Assembly (NCBI GenBank): GCA_018820275.1
Contig: JAHJOO010000038.1
Location: 82,926-146,925, forward strand
Reading direction: 5' to 3'
DNA from: Alphaproteobacteria bacterium
GTDB taxonomy: Bacteria; Pseudomonadota; Alphaproteobacteria; Caulobacterales; Caulobacteraceae
DNA length: 64,000 nucleotides
The translations under genes were made by a program, and so were the position numbers. This document shows positions 54,144-62,393 of this stretch, piece by piece. Under the pieces are notes generated by a model. That model ran no database searches and was not told the origin of the DNA. It saw nothing but the letters and a program-made list of their open reading frames with translations. Every line of letters starts with the position of its first letter. Positions within the stretch are counted from its first letter, which is position 1.

Positions 54144-54830
54144 TCAGCCGATCCGCAAAAAGGTCCGCAGCCAGCCGCCGACCACGTCGCGGTCGTTCGG
54201 CCCGGTCAAAGTCTTCAGCGCGTCATCGACCACCGCCGGTTCGATGCGGCCACGGCGCCCCTCGGCCAGATCTGCCGCGTAGGCGGGCGTGAACTCCGGG
54301 TGAAACTGCATGCTGATCGCGTCGTCGTCCCACGCCAGACCGCCGAAGGGTGAAAAGGCGCTGGCCAGCGTCACGCGCGCCCCGGGCGGCAGCGTCTGGA
54401 CCTGATCCTGATGCGAGGCGGGGACGGCGACGCGGCGCAGGGGCGGGACCATCCACGGTTCCGCGGACATCACCTCGTAGCGATGCAGGCCGACGCCCCA
54501 GCCCCTGTCCGACTTGCGGACGTCGCCGCCCAGGGCCTGGGCCATGGCCTGGTGACCGAAGCAGATGCCGACCAGCCGCGTCTGTCCGCGCGCCGCGCGG
54601 ATCCAGTCGAACAGGGGCGGCAGCCAGGCATGGTCCTCATAGACGCCGGCGGAGGAGCCGGTGATCACCGCCCCGTCGAAGGCGGCCGGGTCGGGCAGTT
54701 CGCCGGCCTGGACGTCGAAGGTCGTCAGACCTTCGCCCAGCACGGCGCCGAACATGGCCGGATAGTCGCCGTGTCGCTCCGCCAGCGCGGGGGGCGGGGC
54801 ACCGGTCTTCAGAATGGCGGTCCTTGTCAT
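54144..54830 (-). CDS. Class I glutamine amidotransferase
   Basis: This 228-residue protein has a complete glutaminase triad: Cys in VGICFGHQ (near residue 90), and His and Glu in SMQFHPEFTP (near 176). It resembles GMP-synthase-like amidotransferases that act alone, some of which hydrolyse gamma-glutamyl compounds. No partner synthetase is nearby, so the substrate is unknown. ATG 54830; it is divergent from the ABM gene with 47 bases between, and upstream of the small membrane gene. Confidence 0.85.
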   Translation of the reverse strand: MTRTAILKTGAPPPALAERHGDYPAMFGAVLGEGLTTFDVQAGELPDPAAFDGAVITGSSAGVYEDHAWLPPLFDWIRAARGQTRLVGICFGHQAMAQALGGDVRKSDRGWGVGLHRYEVMSAEPWMVPPLRRVAVPASHQDQVQTLPPGARVTLASAFSPFGGLAWDDDAISMQFHPEFTPAYAADLAEGRRGRIEPAVVDDALKTLTGPNDRDVVGGWLRTFLRIG

Positions 54831-54877
54831 CCGATGAAGGTAGGAGGCACCGGCCCGGCACGCTATACGCCCGGCCC

Positions 54878-55183
54878 ATGAGCGACGCCGACGCCGTGGT
54901 CCTGATCAACGTCTTCAAATGCGCGCCCGAGCGCCAGGACGAGCTGATGGAGCTGGTGACGGCCCTCGCCCGGGCCCAGCGCGAGCTGGAAGGGTTCGTC
55001 TCGGCTGCCCTGCATCGCGGCCTGAACGGAAAGGTCGTGGCCAATCACGCCGTCTGGCGCTCGCGCGAGGACTGGAAGGCCATGACGCGCCATCCGTCGG
55101 TGGTGGCGGCGATGGACCCGATCATGGCCATCGCCACGTTCGAGCCGAATCTCTACGAGCCCGGCGAGGTCATCGAGGGCTAG
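54878..55183 (+). CDS. Antibiotic biosynthesis monooxygenase (ABM) domain protein
   Basis: This 101-residue protein has a single ABM fold: VVLINVFKCAPERQDELMELV, shown in part, then LEGFVSAALHRGLNGKVVANHAVW. Related proteins are dimeric and include monooxygenases, quinol oxygenases and heme-binding forms; the function here is unknown. ATG 54878 with GGCCC upstream is weak but fits the fold. Its stop TAG is part of a CTAG shared with the stop of convergent rlmJ. Confidence 0.75.
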   Translation: MSDADAVVLINVFKCAPERQDELMELVTALARAQRELEGFVSAALHRGLNGKVVANHAVWRSREDWKAMTRHPSVVAAMDPIMAIATFEPNLYEPGEVIEG

Positions 55184-55998
55184 GCGCGCCAGACTTCGGC
55201 CCGTGCGCCCGGGCCGCCCAGATGGTCCGCCACCCAGCCGCACACTTCGCGCGCCGCGGCCTCCACGCCTGCGGCCGGATTGAGAAAGACCATGGCGCAG
55301 CCGTTCATCTTCATGGGGTTGGTCAGGGGCCGCAGCCGTGCCTCGGCGACCAGCGGGGCGGGAGCCCCCGCGCCGGCCAGCCGACGCAGGAAGCCGTCGA
55401 AGGTCTCCATGTCCTTCAGGGGCGTCCAGACGGCGACGGTCGCAGCCGGATCCGCCTTCACCACGGCGGCGGCGAGGTCGGCCGCGCGCTGATAGTCGTC
55501 CGGACGCTCGAACGGCGGGTCGATCAGCACCACGGCACCCGGGGCCGCCCGCGCCGCGGCGAGGGCCTGGCCGTAGCCGTCGCCGCCGAGGGCCCGCGCG
55601 GCCGGTGCCCCGGCCAATGCCGCCTGCAGCAGCTCCAGCACCGGGGGGTTCATCTCGAAGCCGACGTAACCGTCGTCCGGGCCCATGCCGTCGACCACAA
55701 GCCGGGGCGAGCCCGGATACAGCCGCGCGCCGCCGTCGGGGTTCAGCGTGCGCACGCGATCGGCCAGGGCCGCGACGGCGGCAGGCAGGGCGTCGGCGGC
55801 GATCAGCCGGGCGATTCCGGCCTCCGCCTCTTTCGATCGCGCCCCGTCTCCCGACAGATCGTACAGTCCCGCGCCGGCGTGGGTGTCGACCACCGTCACC
55901 GGTCCCGTCGCGCGGCGCAGCTCCAGCAGACGCAGCAGCAGCGCGTGCTTGACGACGTCGGCGAAGTTCCCGGCGTGGAAGCTGTGGCGGTAGTTCAT
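55180..55998 (-). CDS. rlmJ: 23S rRNA (adenine(2030)-N6)-methyltransferase RlmJ
   Basis: RlmJ methylates A2030 in 23S rRNA. The 272-residue protein starts MNYRHSFHAGNFADVVKHA, the family signature, and has the GTHAG-type VVDTHAGAGLYDL motif and DPPFE (VVLIDPPFERPDDY) for catalysis. The ATG at 55998 is the conserved start; longer in-frame starts have no support. It shares a CTAG stop with the ABM gene and lies divergent from topoisomerase IB with 83 bases between. Confidence 0.93.
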   Translation of the reverse strand: MNYRHSFHAGNFADVVKHALLLRLLELRRATGPVTVVDTHAGAGLYDLSGDGARSKEAEAGIARLIAADALPAAVAALADRVRTLNPDGGARLYPGSPRLVVDGMGPDDGYVGFEMNPPVLELLQAALAGAPAARALGGDGYGQALAAARAAPGAVVLIDPPFERPDDYQRAADLAAAVVKADPAATVAVWTPLKDMETFDGFLRRLAGAGAPAPLVAEARLRPLTNPMKMNGCAMVFLNPAAGVEAAAREVCGWVADHLGGPGARAEVWRA

Positions 55999-56081
55999 GG
56001 GCCGAGGTGCCGCAGGGAAGGCGCGGGGGTCAAGGGGAACCGGCCGACGTCGCCGCCGTTGCCGATTCCCAACCGGAGACA

Positions 56082-57107
56082 ATGCGCGTGCCCGACGGAT
56101 CGGCGACCCTGGCCCAGGCGCTCAAGGCCCCACCCGGCCTGACCTGGTGCAGCGACGAACAGACAGGTCTTACGCGCCGCAAGGCGGGCAAGGGCTTCAC
56201 CTATCTGGACGGCAAGGGCCGCCGGGTCACGGACGCGCAGACGCTGGCGCGGATCCGCGCCCTGGCCATTCCGCCGGCCTGGACCGACGTCTGGATCTGC
56301 CCGCGCGCCACCGGTCACGTCCAGGCCACCGGCCGGGACGCGAAGGGCCGCAAGCAGTACCGCTATCATGCCGACTGGACCGCCCACGCCTCGGGCAACA
56401 AGTTCGACCGGCTGCCCGCCTTCGCCCGTGCCCTGCCCCGGCTGCGCGCGCGGGTGGACGAAGATCTCGCCCGGCGCGGCGTCTGTCGCGAGAAGGTCAC
56501 AGCCACGGCCGTGCGGCTGCTCGAGATCACCCTGATCCGCATCGGCAACGCCCGGTATGCGAAGCAGAACCGGTCCTACGGGCTGACCACGCTGCGCAAG
56601 CGCCACGTCGAGGCCGGTGCCGTGGCCCTGACCTTCGCCTTCCGCGGCAAGAGCGGGATCGACCATGAGGTGACGGTACGCGACCGTCGCCTCGCGACCG
56701 TCCTGAAGGCCGTGCGCGACCTGCCGGGCCAGCACCTGTTCAAGTGGCGGGCGGCGGACGGGACCCTTTGCCCGCTGACTTCGGACGACGTGAACGCCTA
56801 CGTCCGCGCGGCGATGGGGGAGGACTTCTCGGCCAAGGACTTCCGCACCTGGGCCGGCACGGTTTCCGCCGCCCGAGCCCTGCGCGAGATGGAGCCGCCG
56901 ACCAGCGCCACCGATGCGAAGCGCAAGATCACGACCTGCGTGAAGGCCGTGTCCGGACTGCTGGGCAACACGCCGACGGTCTGCCGCTCGTCCTACGTCC
57001 ACCCCAAGGTGTTTGAGGTCTTCGAGGCGGGCGGGCTTGCGGACCTCCTGCCCGGTCCGGACGCCAAGGCGTTCGAGGCAAGGCTGGTCCGGATGCTGGA
57101 GGCGTGA
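56082..57107 (+). CDS. Poxvirus-type DNA topoisomerase IB
   Basis: This 341-residue protein is a bacterial type IB topoisomerase, which relaxes both positive and negative supercoils. It has the N-terminal GLTRRKAGKGFTYLDGKG segment, the catalytic core with KQYRYHADW and the RWAGT-type motif DFRTWAGT, and the active Tyr in CRSSYVHPKVF near residue 302. ATG 56082 has CGGAGA five bases upstream; the longer frame (to 56007) overlaps the rlmJ region. It is a stand-alone gene; a role together with gapR in torsion control is only a thought. Confidence 0.9.
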   Translation: MRVPDGSATLAQALKAPPGLTWCSDEQTGLTRRKAGKGFTYLDGKGRRVTDAQTLARIRALAIPPAWTDVWICPRATGHVQATGRDAKGRKQYRYHADWTAHASGNKFDRLPAFARALPRLRARVDEDLARRGVCREKVTATAVRLLEITLIRIGNARYAKQNRSYGLTTLRKRHVEAGAVALTFAFRGKSGIDHEVTVRDRRLATVLKAVRDLPGQHLFKWRAADGTLCPLTSDDVNAYVRAAMGEDFSAKDFRTWAGTVSAARALREMEPPTSATDAKRKITTCVKAVSGLLGNTPTVCRSSYVHPKVFEVFEAGGLADLLPGPDAKAFEARLVRMLEA

Positions 57108-57225
57108 GCGTTTCGGAATCGCGGCCGGAATGCGCGACATCCTGACGCAGAGTTAAGTTGAGCGATCCGCGTTCGCCGGGGTACGGCGCGCCTTCATCGG
57201 GATCGTTCGACACAAGGAGTCCGCC

Positions 57226-57624
57226 ATGGACCATCGCCTCTCCGCCTGGCTTCTGCGCCTGGGCATCCTCTCGCTGATCGTCGGGGTCGGGCTCGGCATC
57301 TGGATGGGGTCGCAGCAGGATTTCACCCTCCGCCCCGTGCACGCCCACATCAACCTGATCGGCTGGACCTCGCTGACGCTGATGGGCCTGTTCTACCGCG
57401 CCCTGCCGCACGCGGCGCAGGGCCGGCTGCCGTGGATCCAGTTCGCCCTGATGCTGGTCGGCTTCCTGCTGATGATGCCGAGCCTGGCTCTGGTGCTGCT
57501 GGGTCAGGTCCAGGCCCTGCCCGTCCTGATCGCGGGCGAGGTGACCACGGCCCTTGGCATCCTGCTGTTCGCCGTCATCGTCTTCCGCGGCACGGGCGCG
57601 CGGCCGCAGCCGGTCCCGGTCTAG
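57226..57624 (+). CDS. Small membrane protein with a heme-oxidase-like HAHxNLxGW motif
   Basis: This 132-residue protein has three to four membrane segments and the motif VHAHINLIGWTSLTLMGL after the first. HAHxNLxGW is seen in helix II of cytochrome oxidase subunit I-like proteins, where the His binds heme. Length and plan fit a minimal subunit-I-like family, not a full oxidase. The ATG 57226 has AAGGAG upstream. Its stop shares a CTAG with the convergent hydroxylase gene. Function is unknown. Confidence 0.7.
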   Translation: MDHRLSAWLLRLGILSLIVGVGLGIWMGSQQDFTLRPVHAHINLIGWTSLTLMGLFYRALPHAAQGRLPWIQFALMLVGFLLMMPSLALVLLGQVQALPVLIAGEVTTALGILLFAVIVFRGTGARPQPVPV

Positions 57625-58292
57625 GCTTCGGCCCAGCGCCGCAGCAGGGCGCCGATCGCCTTGTCCAGCGTCAGACGCGCCGTCGGGTCGGCATCGTCCG
57701 GCCAGGCGGCGCGCACGCGCTCGAGATCCCACAGGACCTCGCGCGCCGACGCGTCGCGGACGTGGCTCTCGATCCAGCCGACGCAGGCCAGACGCACCCC
57801 CTGCGTCACCGGCTCGACCCGGTGCGGGGCGCCCGACGGATACAGGATCAGGTCGCCGGCCGGCAGGCGCACGGTGCGGTCCTCCAGCGCGTCCTCGAGG
57901 GTCAGGCCGCCGCCTTCGTAGGAGTCCGCCTCGGACAGGAAGAGGGTGAAGCTCAGGTCGGTGCGCAGGCGCGCGCCTTCCGGGCCCATCAGGGCATTGT
58001 CGACGTGGTCGCCATAGCCGCCGCCGACGGGGGTGCGGCTGATCAACAGCCGGCTGAGCTTGCGGGGGCGGGCCGCGGCCGCGATCACCGGATGGGCCAG
58101 CACGCGCTCGCGCAGCAGGGTCTCCAGCCCCTGCCCCGCGCGGGTGGACAGGTCGGCCTGTTCATTCCGCTTTACCCCGCGCGCGGCCGGGCCGGCGGTC
58201 GTCGCGCCGTCGCGCCACGACAGGGCGTCGATCTGGGCCCGCGCCCAGCCGAGGGTCGGGGCGTCCAGCACGCCGCCGGCGATCAGGCGCAT
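57621..58292 (-). CDS. Fe(II)/2-oxoglutarate-dependent PKHX-type hydroxylase (PiuC-like)
   Basis: This 223-residue protein belongs to the Fe2OG oxygenases near PiuC, often linked to TonB siderophore receptors. The metal site is visible as GDHVDNA (His-x-Asp) with a distal His in PSGAPHRVEP; the 2-oxoglutarate Arg is in GVRLACVGW. The family acts with iron uptake in gamma- and alphaproteobacteria, its exact substrate unclear. ATG 58292 lies opposite a lipoprotein gene; the 81-base gap holds an inverted repeat resembling a Fur site. It shares a CTAG stop with the 132-residue membrane protein. Confidence 0.85.
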   Translation of the reverse strand: MRLIAGGVLDAPTLGWARAQIDALSWRDGATTAGPAARGVKRNEQADLSTRAGQGLETLLRERVLAHPVIAAAARPRKLSRLLISRTPVGGGYGDHVDNALMGPEGARLRTDLSFTLFLSEADSYEGGGLTLEDALEDRTVRLPAGDLILYPSGAPHRVEPVTQGVRLACVGWIESHVRDASAREVLWDLERVRAAWPDDADPTARLTLDKAIGALLRRWAEA

Positions 58293-58304
58293 CGACGCCT
58301 CCAG

Positions 58305-58321
58305 TTGCGATCAAGTTGCAA
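58305..58321. promoter_or_regulatory. Inverted repeat, possible Fur-like operator
   Basis: TTGCGA, TCAAG, TTGCAA forms an imperfect 17-base palindrome in the shared promoter region of the PKHX hydroxylase and the lipoprotein. Its TTGC...GCAA ends resemble alphaproteobacterial Fur/Irr sites. The assignment is an inference. Confidence 0.4.
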
Positions 58322-58373
58322 GCGCATCTTTCACCCTATAGACCAGCCGCACACTTCGCAGTGAGGATTTCCG

Positions 58374-59198
58374 ATGTCGACCCTGAAGCGCTGGACTGCC
58401 CTCGGCCTGGGCGCGGCCCTGATCGCCGGCTGCTCGCAGCCCGCCGACGCCGACAAGGCCGCCGACCAGCCCCAGGCCCGGCAGATGGGCGCCGGCCCCG
58501 GCGAGAGCGGCGAAGGCGAGGGCGGCGCGGGTGGGGAATCGGGCGAGGGCGGCGTGAACGTCGCGGCCGCCGCGACCGACCCGACGGTCTATCTGTCGGC
58601 CCTGGCCGTGGTCGAGGCGCACATCCGCGCCGCCGCCGCCGCCGCCGAAGCCGGCGAGCGTCAGGCCGCGGGCGAGATGTTCGCCCACCCCGTCTCCGAA
58701 ATCCTGATCGACATGGCCCCCACCTTCCAGACGCTGGGCGTGGCGCCGTTCGACGAGCAGTTGCTGGCCGCGTCGCAGGCGACGTTCGAGGGCGCCGACG
58801 TCACCGCGCTGAAGACCCGCGCCGACGGCATCCTTTCGACTCTGGAGCAGGCCGCGGCCAAGGCCCCGGCGGGCGGCGCGACCAGCGCGGCCGTGCTGGC
58901 GGGCGTGATCGCCGACCAGATCGACCGGGCGGCGATGCAGTACGGCACCGCCAGGGGGTCCGACGCCTACGAGCCCTATCTGGACGGCTACGGCTTCTAC
59001 GTGACCGCCCGGGCCATGCGCGACGAACACGCCGACCTGCTGCGCCGCGAGCAGCCGCAGGCGCTGGCCGCCATCGACGCCGCCCTGCAGGCCCTGTCGG
59101 CCGCCTATCCGACGGCGCGGCGCCCGCAAAGCCTGACGACCGACGCCGGCGCGCTGGTCGCGGCGTCGTCGAAGGTGAAGCTGGCGGTCACCCGCTAG
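58374..59198 (+). CDS. Lipoprotein of unknown function with Gly/Glu-rich linker
   Basis: This 274-residue protein has a lipobox ending at Cys20 (ALIAGCSQ), then a low-complexity linker (GESGEGEGGAGGESGEGG, about 44-61), and an all-alpha C-terminal part. Segments include VEAHIRAAAAAAEAGERQAAGEMFAHPVSEIL, shown in part. The helical pattern and the position beside an iron-linked hydroxylase recall imelysin-like iron-regulated proteins, but the typical GxHxxE motif is not seen. It is transcribed divergently from the PKHX gene, and could be iron-regulated through the shared inverted repeat. Confidence 0.7.
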   Translation: MSTLKRWTALGLGAALIAGCSQPADADKAADQPQARQMGAGPGESGEGEGGAGGESGEGGVNVAAAATDPTVYLSALAVVEAHIRAAAAAAEAGERQAAGEMFAHPVSEILIDMAPTFQTLGVAPFDEQLLAASQATFEGADVTALKTRADGILSTLEQAAAKAPAGGATSAAVLAGVIADQIDRAAMQYGTARGSDAYEPYLDGYGFYVTARAMRDEHADLLRREQPQALAAIDAALQALSAAYPTARRPQSLTTDAGALVAASSKVKLAVTR

Positions 59199-59246
59199 AC
59201 CTCGCCGCTAACCCGCCGGAAAGTCCGCCGGCGTCACCGTCGGTGG

Positions 59247-59786
59247 ATGAGCCGAATCATCCGTCTGCCCCGGCGTCGCCGGTCGATCGTCGTCGACGCC
59301 GCCCTCGCGTGCGGCGCGGCCGTCGGCGCGATCCTGATCCTCGCCCCCATGGCCGAGGCCCCGGCCGTCGCCGCGAGCACGGCCACCGCAGACCCGATCG
59401 TCGGCGCGGCGGGCGTCGTCGACGGCGACGGGTTGAGGATCGACGGGATCCGCATCCGGCTGCACGGCGTCGACGCCTTCGAACGGACCCAGACCTGCGG
59501 CGGCCACGCCTGCGGCCAGGCCTCGGCCGAGCACCTCGATCGCCTGACGCGCGGAGCCCGGGTGCGCTGCAGGCCGCTGGACGTCGACCGCTATGGCCGC
59601 ACCGTCGCCCGGTGCGAGGCGCGCGGGATCGACGTCGGGGCGGCGCAGGTCGAGGCGGGGCACGCCCTCGCCTATCGCCGCTACTCGCTGGACTACGTGC
59701 CGCAGGAGGACGCCGCCCGGCGCGCGCGGCGCGGGGCCTGGGCGACCGGCTTCACCCGGCCCGAGGACTGGCGGCGGACGAACTGA
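59247..59786 (+). CDS. Thermonuclease-like (SNase) exported nuclease
   Basis: This 179-residue protein has an N-terminal membrane or signal segment (about 16-42) and a staphylococcal-nuclease fold. Motifs are VVDGDGLRIDGIRIRLHGVDAFE, shown in part, and YGRTVARC, with Asp and Arg residues of the active site in place, and the later GHALAYRRYS and Arg-rich helix. Two Cys pairs (CGGHACGQ) may form a disulfide in the periplasm. ATG 59247. It lies 48 bases after the lipoprotein gene and 4 bases from the convergent tdh stop. Confidence 0.85.
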   Translation: MSRIIRLPRRRRSIVVDAALACGAAVGAILILAPMAEAPAVAASTATADPIVGAAGVVDGDGLRIDGIRIRLHGVDAFERTQTCGGHACGQASAEHLDRLTRGARVRCRPLDVDRYGRTVARCEARGIDVGAAQVEAGHALAYRRYSLDYVPQEDAARRARRGAWATGFTRPEDWRRTN

Positions 59787-59790
59787 GCCG

Positions 59791-60843
59791 TCAGGCCGCC
59801 TTCGACCAGTCCAGCACCACCTTGCCCGACTTGCCCGCCTTCATGACCTCGAAGCCTTCGCGGTACTGGTCGTAGGGGAACTGGTGGGTGATCAGGGGGG
59901 TGAGGTCCAGACCCGCCTTCAGCAGGCCCAGCATCTTGCGCCAGGTGGTGAACATCTCGCGCCCGTAGACGCCCTTGATGGTCAGTGCCTTCAGGATGAT
60001 CGCGCCCCAGTCCGTCTCCATCGGCTTCGACGGAATGCCCAGCAGGGCCAGGCCGCCGCCCATGATCAGGGTGTCGACGCACTGTTTGAACGCGATGGGC
60101 GAACCGGACATCTCCAGCGCCACGTCGAACCCGACCTTCAGCCCCAGCTCGTGCATGACGTCGTGCAGGTCCTCGCGCGAGGTGTTCACCGTGCGCACGC
60201 CCGGCGCAACCTTCTGGGCCAGCTCGAGGCGGAAGTCGTTGATGTCGGTCAGGACCACGGTGCGCGCGCCCGCGTGACGGGCCACGGCGGCGGCCATCAT
60301 GCCGATCGGCCCGGCCCCGGTGACCAGAACGTCCTCGCCCAGCAGATCGAACTGCTGCGCCGTGTGCACGGCGTTGCCGAAGGGATCGAGGATCGAGCCG
60401 ATCTCGTAGGGCACGTCGTCGGGCAGTTCGATCACGTTGAAGGCCGGGGCCACCACGTATTCGGCGAAGGCCCCCTGGCGGTTCACGCCGATGCCCTTGG
60501 TCGCGGGATCCAGGTGGAAGTGGCCGGCGCGGGCCGCTTCCGAGTTCAGGTCGATGACGTGGCCCTCGGCCGAGACGCGCTGGCCGACCTTCAGCCGGCG
60601 GTCGACATCCTTGCCGATGCGCACGATCTCGCCCGAGAACTCATGCCCGGTGATCATCGGCACGGGCACGTTCTTCTGGGACCACTCGTCCCAGTTCCAG
60701 ATGTGGATGTCAGTGCCGCACACCGCCGCGCGATGCACCCGGATCAGCACGTCCTCGTCCCCCGGCTGGGGGATCGGCGCGGTGATCAGGTCCAGCCCCT
60801 CGGCCGGCGTTGTTTTGGCCAAGGCCTTCATCGTTTCCGTCAT
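59791..60843 (-). CDS. tdh: L-threonine 3-dehydrogenase
   Basis: Tdh oxidises threonine to 2-amino-3-ketobutyrate with NAD. The 350-residue zinc alcohol dehydrogenase has MKALAKTTPAEGLDL near the start, the catalytic zinc Cys (CGTDIHIWNWDEW), GHEFSGEIVRIG, the structural region, and the Rossmann motif VTGAGPIGMMAA. The ATG 60843 has GGGAG upstream; an inner ATG (60831) also fits the family start. It is the last gene of a string with kbl and barstar; its product feeds Kbl. Confidence 0.94.
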   Translation of the reverse strand: MTETMKALAKTTPAEGLDLITAPIPQPGDEDVLIRVHRAAVCGTDIHIWNWDEWSQKNVPVPMITGHEFSGEIVRIGKDVDRRLKVGQRVSAEGHVIDLNSEAARAGHFHLDPATKGIGVNRQGAFAEYVVAPAFNVIELPDDVPYEIGSILDPFGNAVHTAQQFDLLGEDVLVTGAGPIGMMAAAVARHAGARTVVLTDINDFRLELAQKVAPGVRTVNTSREDLHDVMHELGLKVGFDVALEMSGSPIAFKQCVDTLIMGGGLALLGIPSKPMETDWGAIILKALTIKGVYGREMFTTWRKMLGLLKAGLDLTPLITHQFPYDQYREGFEVMKAGKSGKVVLDWSKAA

Positions 60844-60847
60844 CGGG

Positions 60848-61147
60848 TCACTCCCTAAACTCGTGTGTCACGCCCTCCGAGAGGCGCAGCTTGAATCTCG
60901 ATCTCGGCTCGCCCTCGGCGTCCCGCAAGACGCCTGTGACAATGTCGAAGTCCGGGCCCATCGCGTCGGCCGAGACCTCGGCGTGGGACCAGTGGATGGT
61001 CAGCGGCCCCGGCAGGACCGCCACGACCAGATCGAACAGGGCGTCGAGGTTGCGCCCGAACCAGTCCGGCACACCCTCGATCCGTTCGATCTCAGCGTAG
61101 AAGTCGTCCCGGCTGCGGATGCTGCGGCCGTCGAAATGAACGTCCAC
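60848..61147 (-). CDS. Barstar-family ribonuclease inhibitor
   Basis: This 99-residue protein matches the barstar fold: IRSRDDFYAEIERIEGVPDWFGRNLDALFDLV, shown in part, with the DALWD-type N-x-DALFDL motif that contacts barnase. Barstar normally blocks a secreted ribonuclease, but no barnase is nearby. It lies between kbl and tdh, 15 bases after kbl and 4 bases before tdh, so it is probably co-transcribed with them. The start is GTG 61147 with GGAGG 11 bases upstream. It may protect against an incoming toxin or have a cellular target. Confidence 0.88.
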   Translation of the reverse strand: MDVHFDGRSIRSRDDFYAEIERIEGVPDWFGRNLDALFDLVVAVLPGPLTIHWSHAEVSADAMGPDFDIVTGVLRDAEGEPRSRFKLRLSEGVTHEFRE

Positions 61148-61162
61148 GTCCGCCGCCTCCGA

Positions 61163-62353
61163 TCAGATCACGCCCAGTTCTTTCCCCGCCGTCGTGAATG
61201 CCGCGACCGCTTCGTCGATCTGTTCGAAAGTATGCGCCGCCGACATCTGGGTGCGGATGCGGGCCTGGCCGCGCGGCACGACGGGGAAGGAGAAGCCGAT
61301 GACGTAGACGCCCAGCTCCAGCATCCGCGCCGCCATGTCCTGCGCCAGCTTGGCGTCGCCCAGCATGACCGGGATGATCGGATGCTCCCCCGGCAGCAGG
61401 TCGAAGCCCGCCTCGGTCATGGCCGCGCGGAAGCGCCGGGCGTTGGCGAACAGCTGGCTCCGCAGCGCGTCGCCCTCCGCCCCGCCCGCGATCCGGATGG
61501 CCTCCAGCGACGAGCCGCAGACGGCAGGACTTAGCGCGTTCGAGAAGAGATAGGGCCGCGCGCGCTGCTTCAGCAGCTGCACGACCGGCGCGGCGGCGCA
61601 GATGAAGCCGCCCATGGCCCCGCCCAGCGCCTTGCCGAAGGTGCCGGTGACGAAATCCACCTCGACCCCGCAGTGCGAGAAGGAGCCGCGGCCGCGTTCG
61701 CCCATGAAGCCGGTGACGTGGCAGTCGTCGACCATGATCAGGGCCGAGTACCGGTCGGCCAGGGCGCGAATCTGGTCCAGCTTCGCCACATAGCCGTCCA
61801 TCGAGAAGGCGCCGTCGGTGGCGATGACGATCTCGCGCGCGCCGTCGGCCCGGGCCTGTTTCAGCTGGGCCTCAAGGTCCGCCATGTCCGAGGTGGCGAA
61901 CCGGTACCGCTTGGCCTTGCACAGGCGCACGCCGTCGATGATCGAGGCGTGATTCAGACTGTCCGAGACGATCGCGTCCTCGGCCCCGAACAGGGGTTCG
62001 AACAGGCCGCCGTTGGCGTCGAAGGCGGCGGCGAACAGGATCGCGTCCTCGAACCCGAGGTAGTCGGCGATGGCCCGCTCAAGCTCCTTGTGGATGCCCA
62101 GGGTGCCGCAGATGAAGCGCACCGAGGCGGTGCCGGCGCCCCAGTCCCGCTGGGCAGCGATCCCGGCCTGGACGACGCGTTCGTCCCCGGCCAGGCCCAG
62201 GTAGTTGTTGGCGCAGAAGTTCAGCACCTGACGCCCGCCGACCTCGATCACCGGCCCCTGACGGGACTGGATGACGCGTTCGGGCTTGGTCAGCCCCTGG
62301 GCGTCGATGTCGGCCAGCTCGGCGGAGATGCGGTCGTGAAAGGTCGCGGTCAT
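61163..62353 (-). CDS. kbl: Glycine C-acetyltransferase (2-amino-3-ketobutyrate CoA ligase)
   Basis: Kbl splits 2-amino-3-ketobutyrate with CoA to glycine and acetyl-CoA, the second step after Tdh. The 396-residue PLP enzyme has FCANNYLGLAGD near the start, the DSLNHASIIDG and MVDDCHVTGFMG motifs, and the PLP lysine in VTGTFGKALGG. ATG 62353. It heads a string with a barstar gene and tdh, so threonine degradation is likely. A MliC lipoprotein gene lies 40 bases upstream on the same strand. Confidence 0.95.
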   Translation of the reverse strand: MTATFHDRISAELADIDAQGLTKPERVIQSRQGPVIEVGGRQVLNFCANNYLGLAGDERVVQAGIAAQRDWGAGTASVRFICGTLGIHKELERAIADYLGFEDAILFAAAFDANGGLFEPLFGAEDAIVSDSLNHASIIDGVRLCKAKRYRFATSDMADLEAQLKQARADGAREIVIATDGAFSMDGYVAKLDQIRALADRYSALIMVDDCHVTGFMGERGRGSFSHCGVEVDFVTGTFGKALGGAMGGFICAAAPVVQLLKQRARPYLFSNALSPAVCGSSLEAIRIAGGAEGDALRSQLFANARRFRAAMTEAGFDLLPGEHPIIPVMLGDAKLAQDMAARMLELGVYVIGFSFPVVPRGQARIRTQMSAAHTFEQIDEAVAAFTTAGKELGVI

Positions 62354-62393
62354 GGCGCCTCCGCTACGCGGTTTCCGCGCGGCTTTGAACCCC

